A stretch of 64,000 nucleotides of DNA from an uncultured Lachnospiraceae bacterium (GTDB taxonomy: Bacteria; Bacillota; Clostridia; Lachnospirales; Lachnospiraceae): assembly GCA_910577645.1 (NCBI GenBank), contig CAJTOL010000006.1:80505-144504 (forward strand), read 5' to 3'. Below, piece after piece: positions 42,932 to 51,409 of the stretch. The notes beneath the pieces are model-generated. The model saw only the letters and a list, made by a program, of their open reading frames with translations, did not search any database and had not been told where the DNA came from. The position numbers and the translations under genes are program-made. Positions within the stretch are counted from its first letter, which is position 1; each line of letters begins with the position of its first letter.

Positions 42932-43939
42932 TCATCCGCGTATATAATGATTTTCTGTAATAAACTTCTCTACCTGCTCCAGCGTAGGGGTAGAATCGGA
43001 GCAGCTATGTCCTGATATGGTGATAGAGGCGGCTGCGGCTGCATACTTCAAACATTTCTCCATGTTAAATCCGTTGATTATCCCATAGTGAAAAGCACCT
43101 GAGTAGGCGTCTCCTGCGCCGAATGTTTTGACTGCCTTTACAGGATATACGCCTCCGCGGCAGATCCCTTCTTTTGTATAGATACAGGAACCGTCCCTGC
43201 CCCTTTTTATGGACACACACTCCACCCCTTGTTTCAGAAGGTATTCTGCTGAAGTTTTATCGTTCCCATTTCCAGAAAGAAACATCTTTTCCATTATATT
43301 GAACTCTTCTCTCGTGCCAATAACCATGTCTGATTGAAGCGCTGCCATATGGTAATACACGGACGCTTCCTCTTCTGTATTCCAGGTATCAGTCCGGTAG
43401 TCTAAATCCAGTATAATCCTGGTTTTATGCTTTCTGGCATAGGCCATGGCAAGAAACACGCTTTCTCTTGCCGGGCTATGTGTAAGCGACGTCCCGGATA
43501 TCAAAAGCATTTTTGATTCTGCAATGTATCCTTCATCTATTTCGCTGCACTGTATATTCAGGTCCGCACAGTCCTTCCGGTACATGAAATAGCTGCATTT
43601 CCCCCCTTCCCGGATCTCTCCCATGGTCAGCCCGGATCTTCTTCCGGTATCATCCTTAAGGATGTGAGAAACATCCACTCCTTTTTCGTTTAAATAGGAA
43701 TATATAAATCTCCCAAATGCATCATCTGACACCTTCCCAATATATCCCACTCTCAGTCCAAGATTTGCCATGGCAACTGCGGTATTGGCCGGAGATCCTC
43801 CCACATATTTGGAAAATGTCTTTACATTCTCCATAGGCCCTGTCTCATTTGCATACAAGTCTACCGTAGCCCGCCCCATTGCTATTACATCAAATTTTCT
43901 TAATCTTTCTAACTGCATTTTGCCATCTCCATTACTCAT
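42932..43939 (-). CDS. PfkB-family sugar kinase, IolC-like
   Basis: A 335-residue ribokinase-family enzyme closest by eye to 5-dehydro-2-deoxygluconokinase (IolC). RKFDVIAMGRATVDLYANETGPMENVKTFSKYVGGSPANTAVAMANLG (about 14-61) is the IolC-like N-terminus, and TFGAGDAYSGAFHYGI (about 281-296) holds the catalytic Asp. The ATG overlaps the aldolase stop by eight bases; an ATG at 43918 with GGAG upstream is an alternative. In this operon it should phosphorylate a keto-sugar or sugar acid ahead of aldol cleavage. Confidence 0.85.
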   Translation of the reverse strand: MSNGDGKMQLERLRKFDVIAMGRATVDLYANETGPMENVKTFSKYVGGSPANTAVAMANLGLRVGYIGKVSDDAFGRFIYSYLNEKGVDVSHILKDDTGRRSGLTMGEIREGGKCSYFMYRKDCADLNIQCSEIDEGYIAESKMLLISGTSLTHSPARESVFLAMAYARKHKTRIILDLDYRTDTWNTEEEASVYYHMAALQSDMVIGTREEFNIMEKMFLSGNGNDKTSAEYLLKQGVECVSIKRGRDGSCIYTKEGICRGGVYPVKAVKTFGAGDAYSGAFHYGIINGFNMEKCLKYAAAAASITISGHSCSDSTPTLEQVEKFITENHYIRG

Positions 43940-44744
43940 GCTCCAGCTCTTCCAAAAGTTCCATTGCTTCTTTCACAGAATATCCGCTATGTATAATCGC
44001 CCTTACGGCTTTGACCATGGGAGTAATTTTCGGGTACTGGATAATAAACCTGCCATAGGTAACCCCTACTGCGCCGGCATCCAATACATCCTTTGTCATT
44101 TGAAACAGCTCTTTTGGGGTACGGCAGACATCGCCTCCGGCAATCGCCACCATGCTGGGAGTTCCCTCCACCACTCTGGCAAAGCTTTCCGGGTCTCCTG
44201 TGTAATGGGTCTTGATTAAATCAACTCCCAGCTCCGCTGCAGTTCTTGCCGCATACAGAATATGTTTCCAATCATATCTGGCCTCATCTTTTATGCAGTT
44301 TCCTCTTGGGTATATATGGGATATTACAGGCATTCCCAATTCTTTTGCCTTCTTGCAGTAACCGGCCAGTGTAGTCAGCTGCTCCGGCTGCTTGTCTCCG
44401 CATACAATACACCCTACGGACACAGCGTCCGCCCCCAGCCTTACCGCCTCCTCTACCGTAGCCACCGGTGTGTCAAAATCCGGCTGATAAGGCGAAAAGG
44501 TGGTGCATTTCAGTACCAGAGGAGTGATCCCTGCATGCCGGCCGAAGCACCGCTCTGCCAGGCCTTTATGCATAGTTATTGCATCCGGCCTTCCTTCACA
44601 CATAGCGTCTATTGTCTGCTGAAATGTATCCAGCCCTTTCATAACGCCTCTGGCCATACTGTGATCCACAGTCAGACCAAAATATCTCCCGTCTTTTTCA
44701 GACATTAACCGGCGCATTCTTGCGCTGTATCCCATGAATTCCAT
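43932..44744 (-). CDS. class I aldolase, DhnA/LsrF family
   Basis: A 270-residue class I (Schiff-base) aldolase of the DhnA/FbaB/LsrF group. The active Lys is in GVDLIKTHYTGD (about 180-191), the phosphate-binding end is VGVTYGRFIIQ, and YFGLTVDHSMARG is the N-terminal substrate-side motif. It probably cleaves the phosphorylated product of the kinase to a C3 phosphate and an aldehyde or oxo-acid. The sulfoquinovose-type aldolase YihT belongs to a related fold, so a sulfosugar cannot be excluded. Confidence 0.85.
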   Translation of the reverse strand: MEFMGYSARMRRLMSEKDGRYFGLTVDHSMARGVMKGLDTFQQTIDAMCEGRPDAITMHKGLAERCFGRHAGITPLVLKCTTFSPYQPDFDTPVATVEEAVRLGADAVSVGCIVCGDKQPEQLTTLAGYCKKAKELGMPVISHIYPRGNCIKDEARYDWKHILYAARTAAELGVDLIKTHYTGDPESFARVVEGTPSMVAIAGGDVCRTPKELFQMTKDVLDAGAVGVTYGRFIIQYPKITPMVKAVRAIIHSGYSVKEAMELLEELEHE

Positions 44745-44807
44745 GAATCATTACCTTAACCTTTCTCTGCCCTTGTCCACTGAGAGCAGGGGAAACTATT
44801 AATTTTA

Positions 44808-46124
44808 TTATGCAAACAAATTAACAAAAAACATTAAGTACTCCGGGCAAAGAGTCGTAACCAAAACCGCCGTCAGACCAATTAGGATAAAAGGAACCGC
44901 TTCCTTTACCGTGTCTGTAAATGTGGCTCCTGCAATTTTCTGCCCCACAAATATCCCGACTGCAAAAGGCGGCGTTAAAAAGCCCACACACATATTTACA
45001 AGCATGATTGCTCCAAAATGGATGGCAGTAATGCCATAAGCATTCATTGCAACCGGCAGGAGAAGAGGCGTCATAATCAGGATGGTGGCATTAATATCCA
45101 TAAATGTTCCCATAAACAGAAACAGGATATTGATCAGGAAAAGGAAACCTCCTCTGGTTGAAATGGACTGAGTAATGAGATTTGAGAGAAAACCCGAAAC
45201 CCCGGTAAGTGTAATTACTTTTCCTGCGATTACGGAAAAAGCATTTAAAAGCCCGATAACGGCTGTGGAAGCGCCGCTGATTGCCGCTATGGTCAGAAAA
45301 TCCACCTTTATTGCTTTCCTGTTTACAAACCACAATATAAAATAGTAAAAAATTCCGTATATTGCGCTTAACGCGCCGGCTTCTGTCGGCGTACAGATAC
45401 CGCCATAGATGCATCCGTATATAATAACCGGCATAAGCAGCGCCGGAACTGCCCGAAACGTGTTTCTCCCAAACTCTGCCAGGCGCCTGGCTCCACTGAT
45501 AGAAACTGCCTCCGGTTTTGGAAGGCGGCGCCCGATCCGGATATAGTTAACTGCCATATAGCCCGCCATAAAAATAAGCGCCGGCCCGATGGTAACCATC
45601 CAGACATCCGATATCTTAATTCCGGCCGATAAAGCGTACATAATTCCCGGCACTGACGGTGGAATAAGAATTCCTAAAAAGCAGGTAGCTGCCAGCAATG
45701 CCGCCACATAGCCTCTGGGATAGTCCTCTTTTTCCATCTCTGGCTGAACGATTTTACCAATAGCGGAAATCGTCGCCATGGCAGAGCCGGTAAGCACCCC
45801 AAAGGCCATGGATGCCAGAATGGTTATAATCCCTAAGTTCCCCCTTACCCTGCCTATAATCCCGCCGATCCATTTTATCAGCATCCTGGAAATACCGCTG
45901 TATTCCATCAATGTTCCGGCATAAATATAAAATGGTATTGCCAGAAAAGAAAAGCTGTCCAGAGAGGACCATGCATACTGTGCAACGGTTACTACATTAT
46001 GGCCTCCTGCCATAAATACCACCATAGATGCAATTCCCAGGGCATAACTGACGGGAACCACAAAGACGATTGCCACAAATAAAAAAGTACTTATAAAAAC
46101 CAACAATGCGGTTAATGGCGTCAT
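44808..46124 (-). CDS. dctM: TRAP transporter large permease (DctM)
   Basis: The 12-helix permease of a tripartite ATP-independent periplasmic-type transporter driven by ion gradients. The 438-residue product has repeated hydrophobic segments and DctM hallmarks IPFYIYAGTLMEYSGI, IPPSVPGIMYAL and NMCVGFLTPPFAVGIFV. The start at 46124 follows GGGAGGGG. It begins 17 bases after the DctQ stop. TRAP systems mostly import carboxylates and sugar acids. Confidence 0.95.
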   Translation of the reverse strand: MTPLTALLVFISTFLFVAIVFVVPVSYALGIASMVVFMAGGHNVVTVAQYAWSSLDSFSFLAIPFYIYAGTLMEYSGISRMLIKWIGGIIGRVRGNLGIITILASMAFGVLTGSAMATISAIGKIVQPEMEKEDYPRGYVAALLAATCFLGILIPPSVPGIMYALSAGIKISDVWMVTIGPALIFMAGYMAVNYIRIGRRLPKPEAVSISGARRLAEFGRNTFRAVPALLMPVIIYGCIYGGICTPTEAGALSAIYGIFYYFILWFVNRKAIKVDFLTIAAISGASTAVIGLLNAFSVIAGKVITLTGVSGFLSNLITQSISTRGGFLFLINILFLFMGTFMDINATILIMTPLLLPVAMNAYGITAIHFGAIMLVNMCVGFLTPPFAVGIFVGQKIAGATFTDTVKEAVPFILIGLTAVLVTTLCPEYLMFFVNLFA

Positions 46125-46141
46125 TATCGGATCCCCTCCCT

Positions 46142-46705
46142 TCAATTTGCATTAACGGATATTTGCCGAATATTGCAAAGTATCCTGTATGCGCCATGCC
46201 AAACCGTAATAAAGGAGCCAATCAGAACCGGAAAATATACGATCCACATAGGGATATGCATGGTCTGGGAAGTCTGGCTTCCTCCGGCTATAAACAAAAC
46301 ATAATCCCCAAATACCCGGCAAAAGCCAAGTAAAAACACCACTGTAATCACCATCCCTGCTGTTTTTAACAACAGAATCACCCTGTCTTTGGCTGCAGTG
46401 CTGATCCCTTTTAATGATCGGATAATTGTAGGGGCTATATCAATTTCTATCTGCCCTCCTGTGTGGAGTGCATATCCCCCTCCCAAATAAGCCATCCACA
46501 CAAACAGATACCTGGCCAGCTCTTCTGCCCATGGGGTGGAAATCAGCAGTATGTAACGGCAGACCACCTGAATAAAAATGGCGATTACAAGAGCAATGGT
46601 ACAAAATGTAAGCACCACTTTTTCAAAATATAGAAAGCAATTGTTTATTTTCTCAAATGTGTCCATATAGCGCGGTATTACTGTTTTATTTTCTCCCATA
46701 TACAT
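46142..46705 (-). CDS. dctQ: TRAP transporter small permease (DctQ)
   Basis: The four-helix partner of DctM. VVCRYILLISTPWAEELARYLFVWMAYLGGGYAL (about 50-85) is the conserved DctQ motif, and the C-terminal helix lies near 150-172. The start is placed at 46705, where GGAGTG lies seven bases upstream; an ATG at 46699 is equally possible. It lies 23 bases after the binding-protein stop. Confidence 0.92.
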   Translation of the reverse strand: MYMGENKTVIPRYMDTFEKINNCFLYFEKVVLTFCTIALVIAIFIQVVCRYILLISTPWAEELARYLFVWMAYLGGGYALHTGGQIEIDIAPTIIRSLKGISTAAKDRVILLLKTAGMVITVVFLLGFCRVFGDYVLFIAGGSQTSQTMHIPMWIVYFPVLIGSFITVWHGAYRILCNIRQISVNAN

Positions 46706-46728
46706 CCCTCTCACTCCGCTTCTAATCT

Positions 46729-47787
46729 CTATTTTTTGTAATCTCCACTGATAATCATATCCATAATGTCCGCCGGATATTTCCCTTTCGATTCTTCCCA
46801 TATTTCTTCATAAATCTTTTGCAGCTCCGCTTTCATCTCCTCCGAAGGCTGAGATACTACCCACTGTCCGCTGCCGGCGCCATTCTTCGTAAGCTCATCT
46901 GTTGTATTTCTGAAATATTCTGTAAACTCCGCCGATGCCTTGTCAGCGCACTCTGTAAACATCGCTTTATCTTCCTCACTTAAATTGTTCCAGAATTTAG
47001 GACTTGATACAAAGCAGCCGCCAGAATAACAATAATTTAATTCTGTAATATACTTTATAACATCTGTTAATCCCTGATTTACATAGTTGAACACCGCATT
47101 GTCAAGTCCGTCCACTGTCCCTGTCTGAATAGCTGACAGCACTTCGGAACCCGGGATGGATACAGGAAGCGCGCCGCATTTCTCATAGAAAGATTCCACT
47201 GAAGCTACTGAGGGGATCCTGATTTTCAATCCTTTCAAATCAGACATATTTGTAATCTCACGCTTCATATTCCCCACCTGCCTGAAACCATTACAGAAGG
47301 AGCTGATTCTGATGATATTGTTCTCTTCCATAATTTTTGTAACCTGGCCTGCAATCCATCCCTTGTTGTAGTATTGGTCTGCCTCTTTGTAATCAGACAC
47401 AAGGCCCGGCAACCATGCAAATCCCAGCTTTCCGTCAAGAATCCCATCGATTGACATATCATCATTCAAATTAAAATCCAGAGTCCCCATCTGGATCATC
47501 TGAGCAGTATCTGCGGCGGAGCCCAGGGAGCTGGCTGCAAGGACCTCCCCCGCATACTTCCCCTCTGAAACCTCGGCAACATAATCTACAAATAACTGAC
47601 AATACTCCGCCCGCTTCGGCGAATCTGAAGTAATTGTAAACTTAACTGCTTCCCCGCTCTGAACGGCCGATTCCGTCCTTTGACCTCCACCGGAAGCTGC
47701 CGGTGTGGTTATATCCTTTCCTCCGCATCCATACAGTACGGTACTGACTATTGAGATTGCAGCAACAAATGTCATGACTTTTTTCAT
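46729..47787 (-). CDS. dctP: TRAP transporter substrate-binding lipoprotein (DctP)
   Basis: The extracellular solute receptor, 352 residues. Lipobox LYGC at about 18-21 anchors it to the membrane, as expected in a Gram-positive. DctP motifs include KGLKIRIPSVASVESFYEKCGALPVSIPGSEVLSAIQTGTVDGLDNAVFNY (about 185-235), with the Arg (KIRIP) that grips a substrate carboxylate. First structural gene of the operon, behind a strong promoter with phased upstream repeats. Confidence 0.94.
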   Translation of the reverse strand: MKKVMTFVAAISIVSTVLYGCGGKDITTPAASGGGQRTESAVQSGEAVKFTITSDSPKRAEYCQLFVDYVAEVSEGKYAGEVLAASSLGSAADTAQMIQMGTLDFNLNDDMSIDGILDGKLGFAWLPGLVSDYKEADQYYNKGWIAGQVTKIMEENNIIRISSFCNGFRQVGNMKREITNMSDLKGLKIRIPSVASVESFYEKCGALPVSIPGSEVLSAIQTGTVDGLDNAVFNYVNQGLTDVIKYITELNYCYSGGCFVSSPKFWNNLSEEDKAMFTECADKASAEFTEYFRNTTDELTKNGAGSGQWVVSQPSEEMKAELQKIYEEIWEESKGKYPADIMDMIISGDYKK

Positions 47788-47857
47788 TTAGAACTTCCCC
47801 TTTCTTTGTGACAAACTGCCAAATAATGTTACAAGAATCATCTCTAATTTTGTCATT

Positions 47858-47886
47858 ATAATATCATCTAATGGTCATCTTGTCAA
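47858..47886 (-). promoter_or_regulatory. sigma-A promoter of the TRAP operon
   Basis: A perfect TTGACA (47886-47881), a 17-base spacer and TATTAT (47863-47858) on the minus strand, about 70 bases before dctP. Confidence 0.8.
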
Positions 47887-47888
47887 CA

Positions 47889-47931
47889 TATTTTGATTAT
47901 ATTTTAGTTTATTTTGATTATTTTATGATTA
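47889..47931. promoter_or_regulatory. three phased 11-bp repeats, DeoR-type operator candidate
   Basis: TATTTTGATTA occurs at 47889-47899 and 47910-47920, with a variant TTTTATGATTA at 47921-47931, spaced 21 and 11 bases (helical turns), directly upstream of the -35. On the minus strand TAATCAAAATA fits 10 of 11 positions of the direct-repeat operator known for Bacillus IolR (WRAYCAANARD). The regulator encoded just upstream is of the same DeoR family. Confidence 0.55.
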
Positions 47932-47994
47932 TATTTTGGTAATTTCATGACCAAACCTGAGCAAAATCTACCTTTCAAAAATTCCTATGGAAAC

Positions 47995-48034
47995 AAAAAA
48001 TCCATGGGATGGTAAAATTTACCACTCCATGGAT
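47995..48034 (-). terminator. terminator of the deoR-type gene
   Basis: ATCCATGG with GGTAAA (48000-48016) pairs with 48018-48034, followed on the minus strand by TTTTTTG. It isolates the regulator gene from the TRAP operon. Confidence 0.75.
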
Positions 48035-48055
48035 ATGATTTGTCTTCTGTTAAAT

Positions 48056-48826
48056 TCACGAAACAACAATAATTTCACAGCCGCACTGCTGTATACTCTC
48101 CAGTATTTCATCCGCCGGGGGCTCGTCGGTAATAATGGTATCGATCTGTTCCAAAGACCCATAAGATTTTATAGTCACCTTCCCAAATTTAGTATGGTCA
48201 ACCAACAGATATACTTCCTGTGCGCGGTTGACTGCAGTAGTCTTTAACTGGTTATCGGAAAGCAGGGAATTCATAGCACCATATTGTACTGTCACACCGG
48301 TTGCCGCCATAAAGGCCTTGGTAAAATTATAGCTTGATAATATTTCCGCGCTTCTCTCGTCAATGCTTGTAAAGGAATAGTAATCCCTATTGAGAATGCC
48401 GGAAAATGTAATGATCTGAATATTAGGGTAAGGCAGAGCCCTTATAATAAAGTCCAGATTGTTAGTCAGCACTGTGACGTTCATAGTCTTTATAAAGTCC
48501 ACAAGATTACAAACCGTAGATCCGGAATCTACAAAAATATAGTCCCCGTCTTTTATAAATTCAGCCGCCCGCTCTGCAATTCTTTGCTTTTCCTCCCGCA
48601 TCAGGCGCCCCCGGGCATTAAACGGAAGCATTCCAACATCATAGCTCTGAACCGCACTGGAAACGCCGCCATAATTCTTTACAATGCTCCCCTTTTTTTC
48701 CAACTCTATCAGATCTCTGCGTATTGTATTTTTGGATACTCCAAATTTTTCACACAGTTCTTCAATTGTAACATTCTGCGCTTCCTGAATATATGCTTCC
48801 TCTTGCTCAATTCTTTTAATCTTCAT
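48056..48826 (-). CDS. DeoR/GlpR-family transcriptional regulator
   Basis: A 256-residue sugar-phosphate-responsive repressor. The HTH VTIEELCEKFGVSKNTIRRDLIELEKKGSIVKNYGGV (about 19-55) is the DeoR signature, and the sensor half has FVDSGSTVCNLVDFI, AFMAATGVTVQYGAM and YLLVDHTKFGKV (about 207-218). It lies upstream of, and in the same direction as, the TRAP operon and should control it in response to a phosphorylated intermediate. Confidence 0.94.
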   Translation of the reverse strand: MKIKRIEQEEAYIQEAQNVTIEELCEKFGVSKNTIRRDLIELEKKGSIVKNYGGVSSAVQSYDVGMLPFNARGRLMREEKQRIAERAAEFIKDGDYIFVDSGSTVCNLVDFIKTMNVTVLTNNLDFIIRALPYPNIQIITFSGILNRDYYSFTSIDERSAEILSSYNFTKAFMAATGVTVQYGAMNSLLSDNQLKTTAVNRAQEVYLLVDHTKFGKVTIKSYGSLEQIDTIITDEPPADEILESIQQCGCEIIVVS

Positions 48827-48943
48827 ACTGCTTCCTCATTTAAATCCTATAGACTTTACCATAATATTACCAACATTTATCCAGTCTGTCAATGAAGCGT
48901 TGAAAAATATCATTCTTGCTTTTTGTTTCATAATGCAATAAGC

Positions 48944-50020
48944 TTATTCTTTCTGTAGTGTCCAATAGGAATCATATTTGGCGCCATCATGTCCAAGCAA
49001 CATTTCTGAACTTTTCTGAAATCCCAGTTCTTCCAGTGCCCGGACACGCTCCCGGGCTTCAGGAATTCCTTTTGTAGCCAAAATTTCACAGGAAAACATG
49101 TCAAAAGCAGGGAGAATTATTGGCTTCAGTATTTCTTTTATGCACTCCTTCTTTTCATAATTGCTATGTAAGTCCAATCTCAGCAGGCCGCAGTCTGTAA
49201 AATAATCTTTTGCATCCCTGTGAAACAGTTCCATTGTCCCTATAACCGCTCCAATGTCCCGATCAAAAATGCTCCATCTGACAAATCCCTTTCTTTTGTA
49301 TTCCCAAAGCCAATATCGGATTGCTTCTTCCATACGTTCCAATGATGTATAATGAAAGGTATCTCCATGGCAGTTGTCGCTATTAAACAGGGGAACTGCT
49401 TTCTCATTAGAATATACTTTCAGCAGATCTGCCCCGTCTGCCTCTTCTGCCAGGCGAAGGCAATATTTCCCATTGCTAAATATAGGGCAGTCCTCATATA
49501 CTTTCCCATAATCAATCGCTTTCTTACGAACAGCAAACACTTCGCAATTCGTTCTCCAATGGCCGTCCTCCATCACTGTTATGTTTTTCCAATGGAAGGT
49601 ATCTCCTGCCATCCTGTCAAATACCCATTTTGCACATGTATCATGCAATAGTGTGCACACCACCTGTCCTGCTTCTTTTTGTATTTCCAGCCGGGTCATA
49701 CTTCCTTTTGTTGTATAAACCATATCATAGCCTTCAGTCTCCTGGTTAAACATTCGGATAGCCGCTCCATATTCGCCATCCGGCTGGGGTTTGCTTTCTC
49801 TCGTTTCTCTGGACGGGCAGATAAAAAGGTCTTCTATACAGGTTCCGTCCAGAGCGCGCCGGAATAACCATTCTCCTTCCACATGGCGTCCTCTTCTTCC
49901 ATCCTTCACGTCATAGTAATCAAACTCCCAATCCCCCAGCAATGGTGCAAACCAGTCGTATTGCTCCGGGATTTTAGATGCCTCCTGACATCCCAGTAAT
50001 GCTTTTACAAATTCACTCAT
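48944..50020 (-). CDS. two-domain protein: lipocalin-like N-terminus plus GNAT-like C-terminus
   Basis: A 358-residue protein with an unusual layout. The first half (about 1-165) has KIPEQYDWFAPLLGDWEFDYYD and alternating strands as in DUF1579-like, lipocalin-fold proteins. The second half (about 170-355) looks like a RimJ/RimL-type acetyltransferase: YCLRLAEEADGADLLKVYSNEKAVPLFN, SIFDRDIGAVIGTMEL and ALEELGFQKS. The canonical acetyl-CoA loop is weak, so the second half may be degenerate. The start at 50020 follows GGAGG. Role unknown. Confidence 0.65.
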   Translation of the reverse strand: MSEFVKALLGCQEASKIPEQYDWFAPLLGDWEFDYYDVKDGRRGRHVEGEWLFRRALDGTCIEDLFICPSRETRESKPQPDGEYGAAIRMFNQETEGYDMVYTTKGSMTRLEIQKEAGQVVCTLLHDTCAKWVFDRMAGDTFHWKNITVMEDGHWRTNCEVFAVRKKAIDYGKVYEDCPIFSNGKYCLRLAEEADGADLLKVYSNEKAVPLFNSDNCHGDTFHYTSLERMEEAIRYWLWEYKRKGFVRWSIFDRDIGAVIGTMELFHRDAKDYFTDCGLLRLDLHSNYEKKECIKEILKPIILPAFDMFSCEILATKGIPEARERVRALEELGFQKSSEMLLGHDGAKYDSYWTLQKE

Positions 50021-50075
50021 CTCTTTTATCCCTCCTGGTATAATATATAGGGATTTTATCACATATTTGCGACAA

Positions 50076-50996
50076 CTATATGTCGTAATTAGATAAAAAA
50101 TTTTGAGCTGTTTCAATCAGCTCATTCCGATAAATCTCCGGCGAAATCACTTCCACCTGATTTCCAAGGCTAAGTAGCAATGCTTTCCATAACCGTTCTC
50201 CAGGAGGCACCTGAATCCACACCCTGGATTTTTCTCCGGATAATTCCTCTATCCGACTGTCCGGAAAATATTCTTCTATGACACCTTTTATTTTTCCCAT
50301 AAAATGTACTTCAATTGTAATGCAGGTATCTGAATAAGCCTGATCCGCCTCTTTCATAAGCAATCCCACATCCGGATGCTTTTTATCTGACCGTTTGGAA
50401 GTAACCCTTAAGTCTAAGATTCTTGCAATTTTAAAGGTGCGGTACGCCTTCTGTGGTACAGACCAGGCGAAAAGATACCAGGAATACCATTTATATTGGA
50501 TTGCCAAAGGTTGAACCAGACGCTGTGTTTCTCTTCCTTCTGCATCCCTGTATAAAAAAGTAACCAGATTTTCTCCGGCTATCGCCTGTTCCAATGCCAA
50601 GTTATCCTGCTGTACCTTTTGATTTTCTCTGGCAATCCCAAAGTCAAAAAAAATTCTCTGATCCCCTGTATTTCCCAAAACTGCATGATACTTTTCTATT
50701 AATCCTGCCAGTGTCTCATTTGCATAAGAAGTTGCCAGGCTTTCCAGCGCCTTTCTGATAATTTGCTGCTCATCCTTACGGATATCACAGTTTTTCATCT
50801 TATAGGATGGCAGAATAGAATATCCTCCGTTTTTTCCATGATTGGAATAGACAGGAATACCTGCTTCTGTTATGCACACCATATCACGCTGAATGGTTCT
50901 GACTGTTACATGAAATCGTTCTGCCAAAACGCTTGCTGTTACATTTTCGTGATTTAAAAGATATATAATAATTTCCAACAGCCTGTCTATTTTCAT
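50076..50996 (-). CDS. YafY-type regulator with HTH and WYL domains
   Basis: A 306-residue regulator. An HTH_11 domain lies at the start (MKIDRLLEIIIYLLNHENVTASVLAERFHVTVRTIQRDM), a WYL domain in the centre (WYSWYLFAWSVPQKAYRTFKIARILDL, about 175-201), and a C-terminal extension (WCX) after it. WYL domains sense nucleic acids or nucleotides, or other ligands. The ATG overlaps the stop of the helix-hairpin-helix gene by four bases, so the two are coupled. Confidence 0.92.
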   Translation of the reverse strand: MKIDRLLEIIIYLLNHENVTASVLAERFHVTVRTIQRDMVCITEAGIPVYSNHGKNGGYSILPSYKMKNCDIRKDEQQIIRKALESLATSYANETLAGLIEKYHAVLGNTGDQRIFFDFGIARENQKVQQDNLALEQAIAGENLVTFLYRDAEGRETQRLVQPLAIQYKWYSWYLFAWSVPQKAYRTFKIARILDLRVTSKRSDKKHPDVGLLMKEADQAYSDTCITIEVHFMGKIKGVIEEYFPDSRIEELSGEKSRVWIQVPPGERLWKALLLSLGNQVEVISPEIYRNELIETAQNFLSNYDI

Positions 50997-51304
50997 TTTA
51001 AAAATATCTCTTTCTCCACATTTTCGGATTCTTCCTTTTCCGGATACTCCTTATCCTTCCAATACCACCACTTCAATTTCTCCCTATCATGCTCTTCATG
51101 TTCTGCAAAATACACTGCACAGCGGTAAACATACAGTACACATCTGTCATCCTGAAACCCCTTTTTCAAACAATCCAGACGGTATAATTCTTCCGGGTCT
51201 TTTCCCCTTAAATCCGCAACACAGCGGATTCCGATATTTTGCAGATACTGCTCCATATTCGCTCCCACGCCTGGTATGCTCTTTAAATCACTAATATTAT
51301 GCAT
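50993..51304 (-). CDS. helix-hairpin-helix (Cdd1/pathogenicity-locus type) protein
   Basis: A 103-residue protein of the small Cdd1-like family. The N-terminal ISDLKSIPGVGANMEQYLQNIGIRCVADLRGKDPEELY is a helix-hairpin-helix (about 4-42), and CVLYVYRCAVYFAEHE (about 57-72) is the family's second motif. Probably binds DNA. It is often found coupled to YafY-type regulators, as here (ATGA overlap). The start at 51304 is chosen because the upstream part of the frame lacks family sequence. Confidence 0.85.
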   Translation of the reverse strand: MHNISDLKSIPGVGANMEQYLQNIGIRCVADLRGKDPEELYRLDCLKKGFQDDRCVLYVYRCAVYFAEHEEHDREKLKWWYWKDKEYPEKEESENVEKEIFLK

Positions 51305-51337
51305 CTTTATTCCAAATCCTCCTGACAGAAAAGGGAA

Positions 51338-51372
51338 TGTTGCAAAATACGGTCTGACTTTATTTTGCAACA
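51338..51372. repeat. 12-bp inverted repeat resembling MITE ends
   Basis: TGTTGCAAAATA (51338-51349) is mirrored at 51361-51372. On the minus strand the right arm continues from GGGGATGTTGCAAAATAAA, very like the end of the element at 25.3 kb. It may be a collapsed element serving as terminator of the SLH gene's transcript. Confidence 0.45.
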
Positions 51373-51409
51373 TCCCCATGACACCATTCCTTCCTTAGTC
51401 CTGCGCCAA

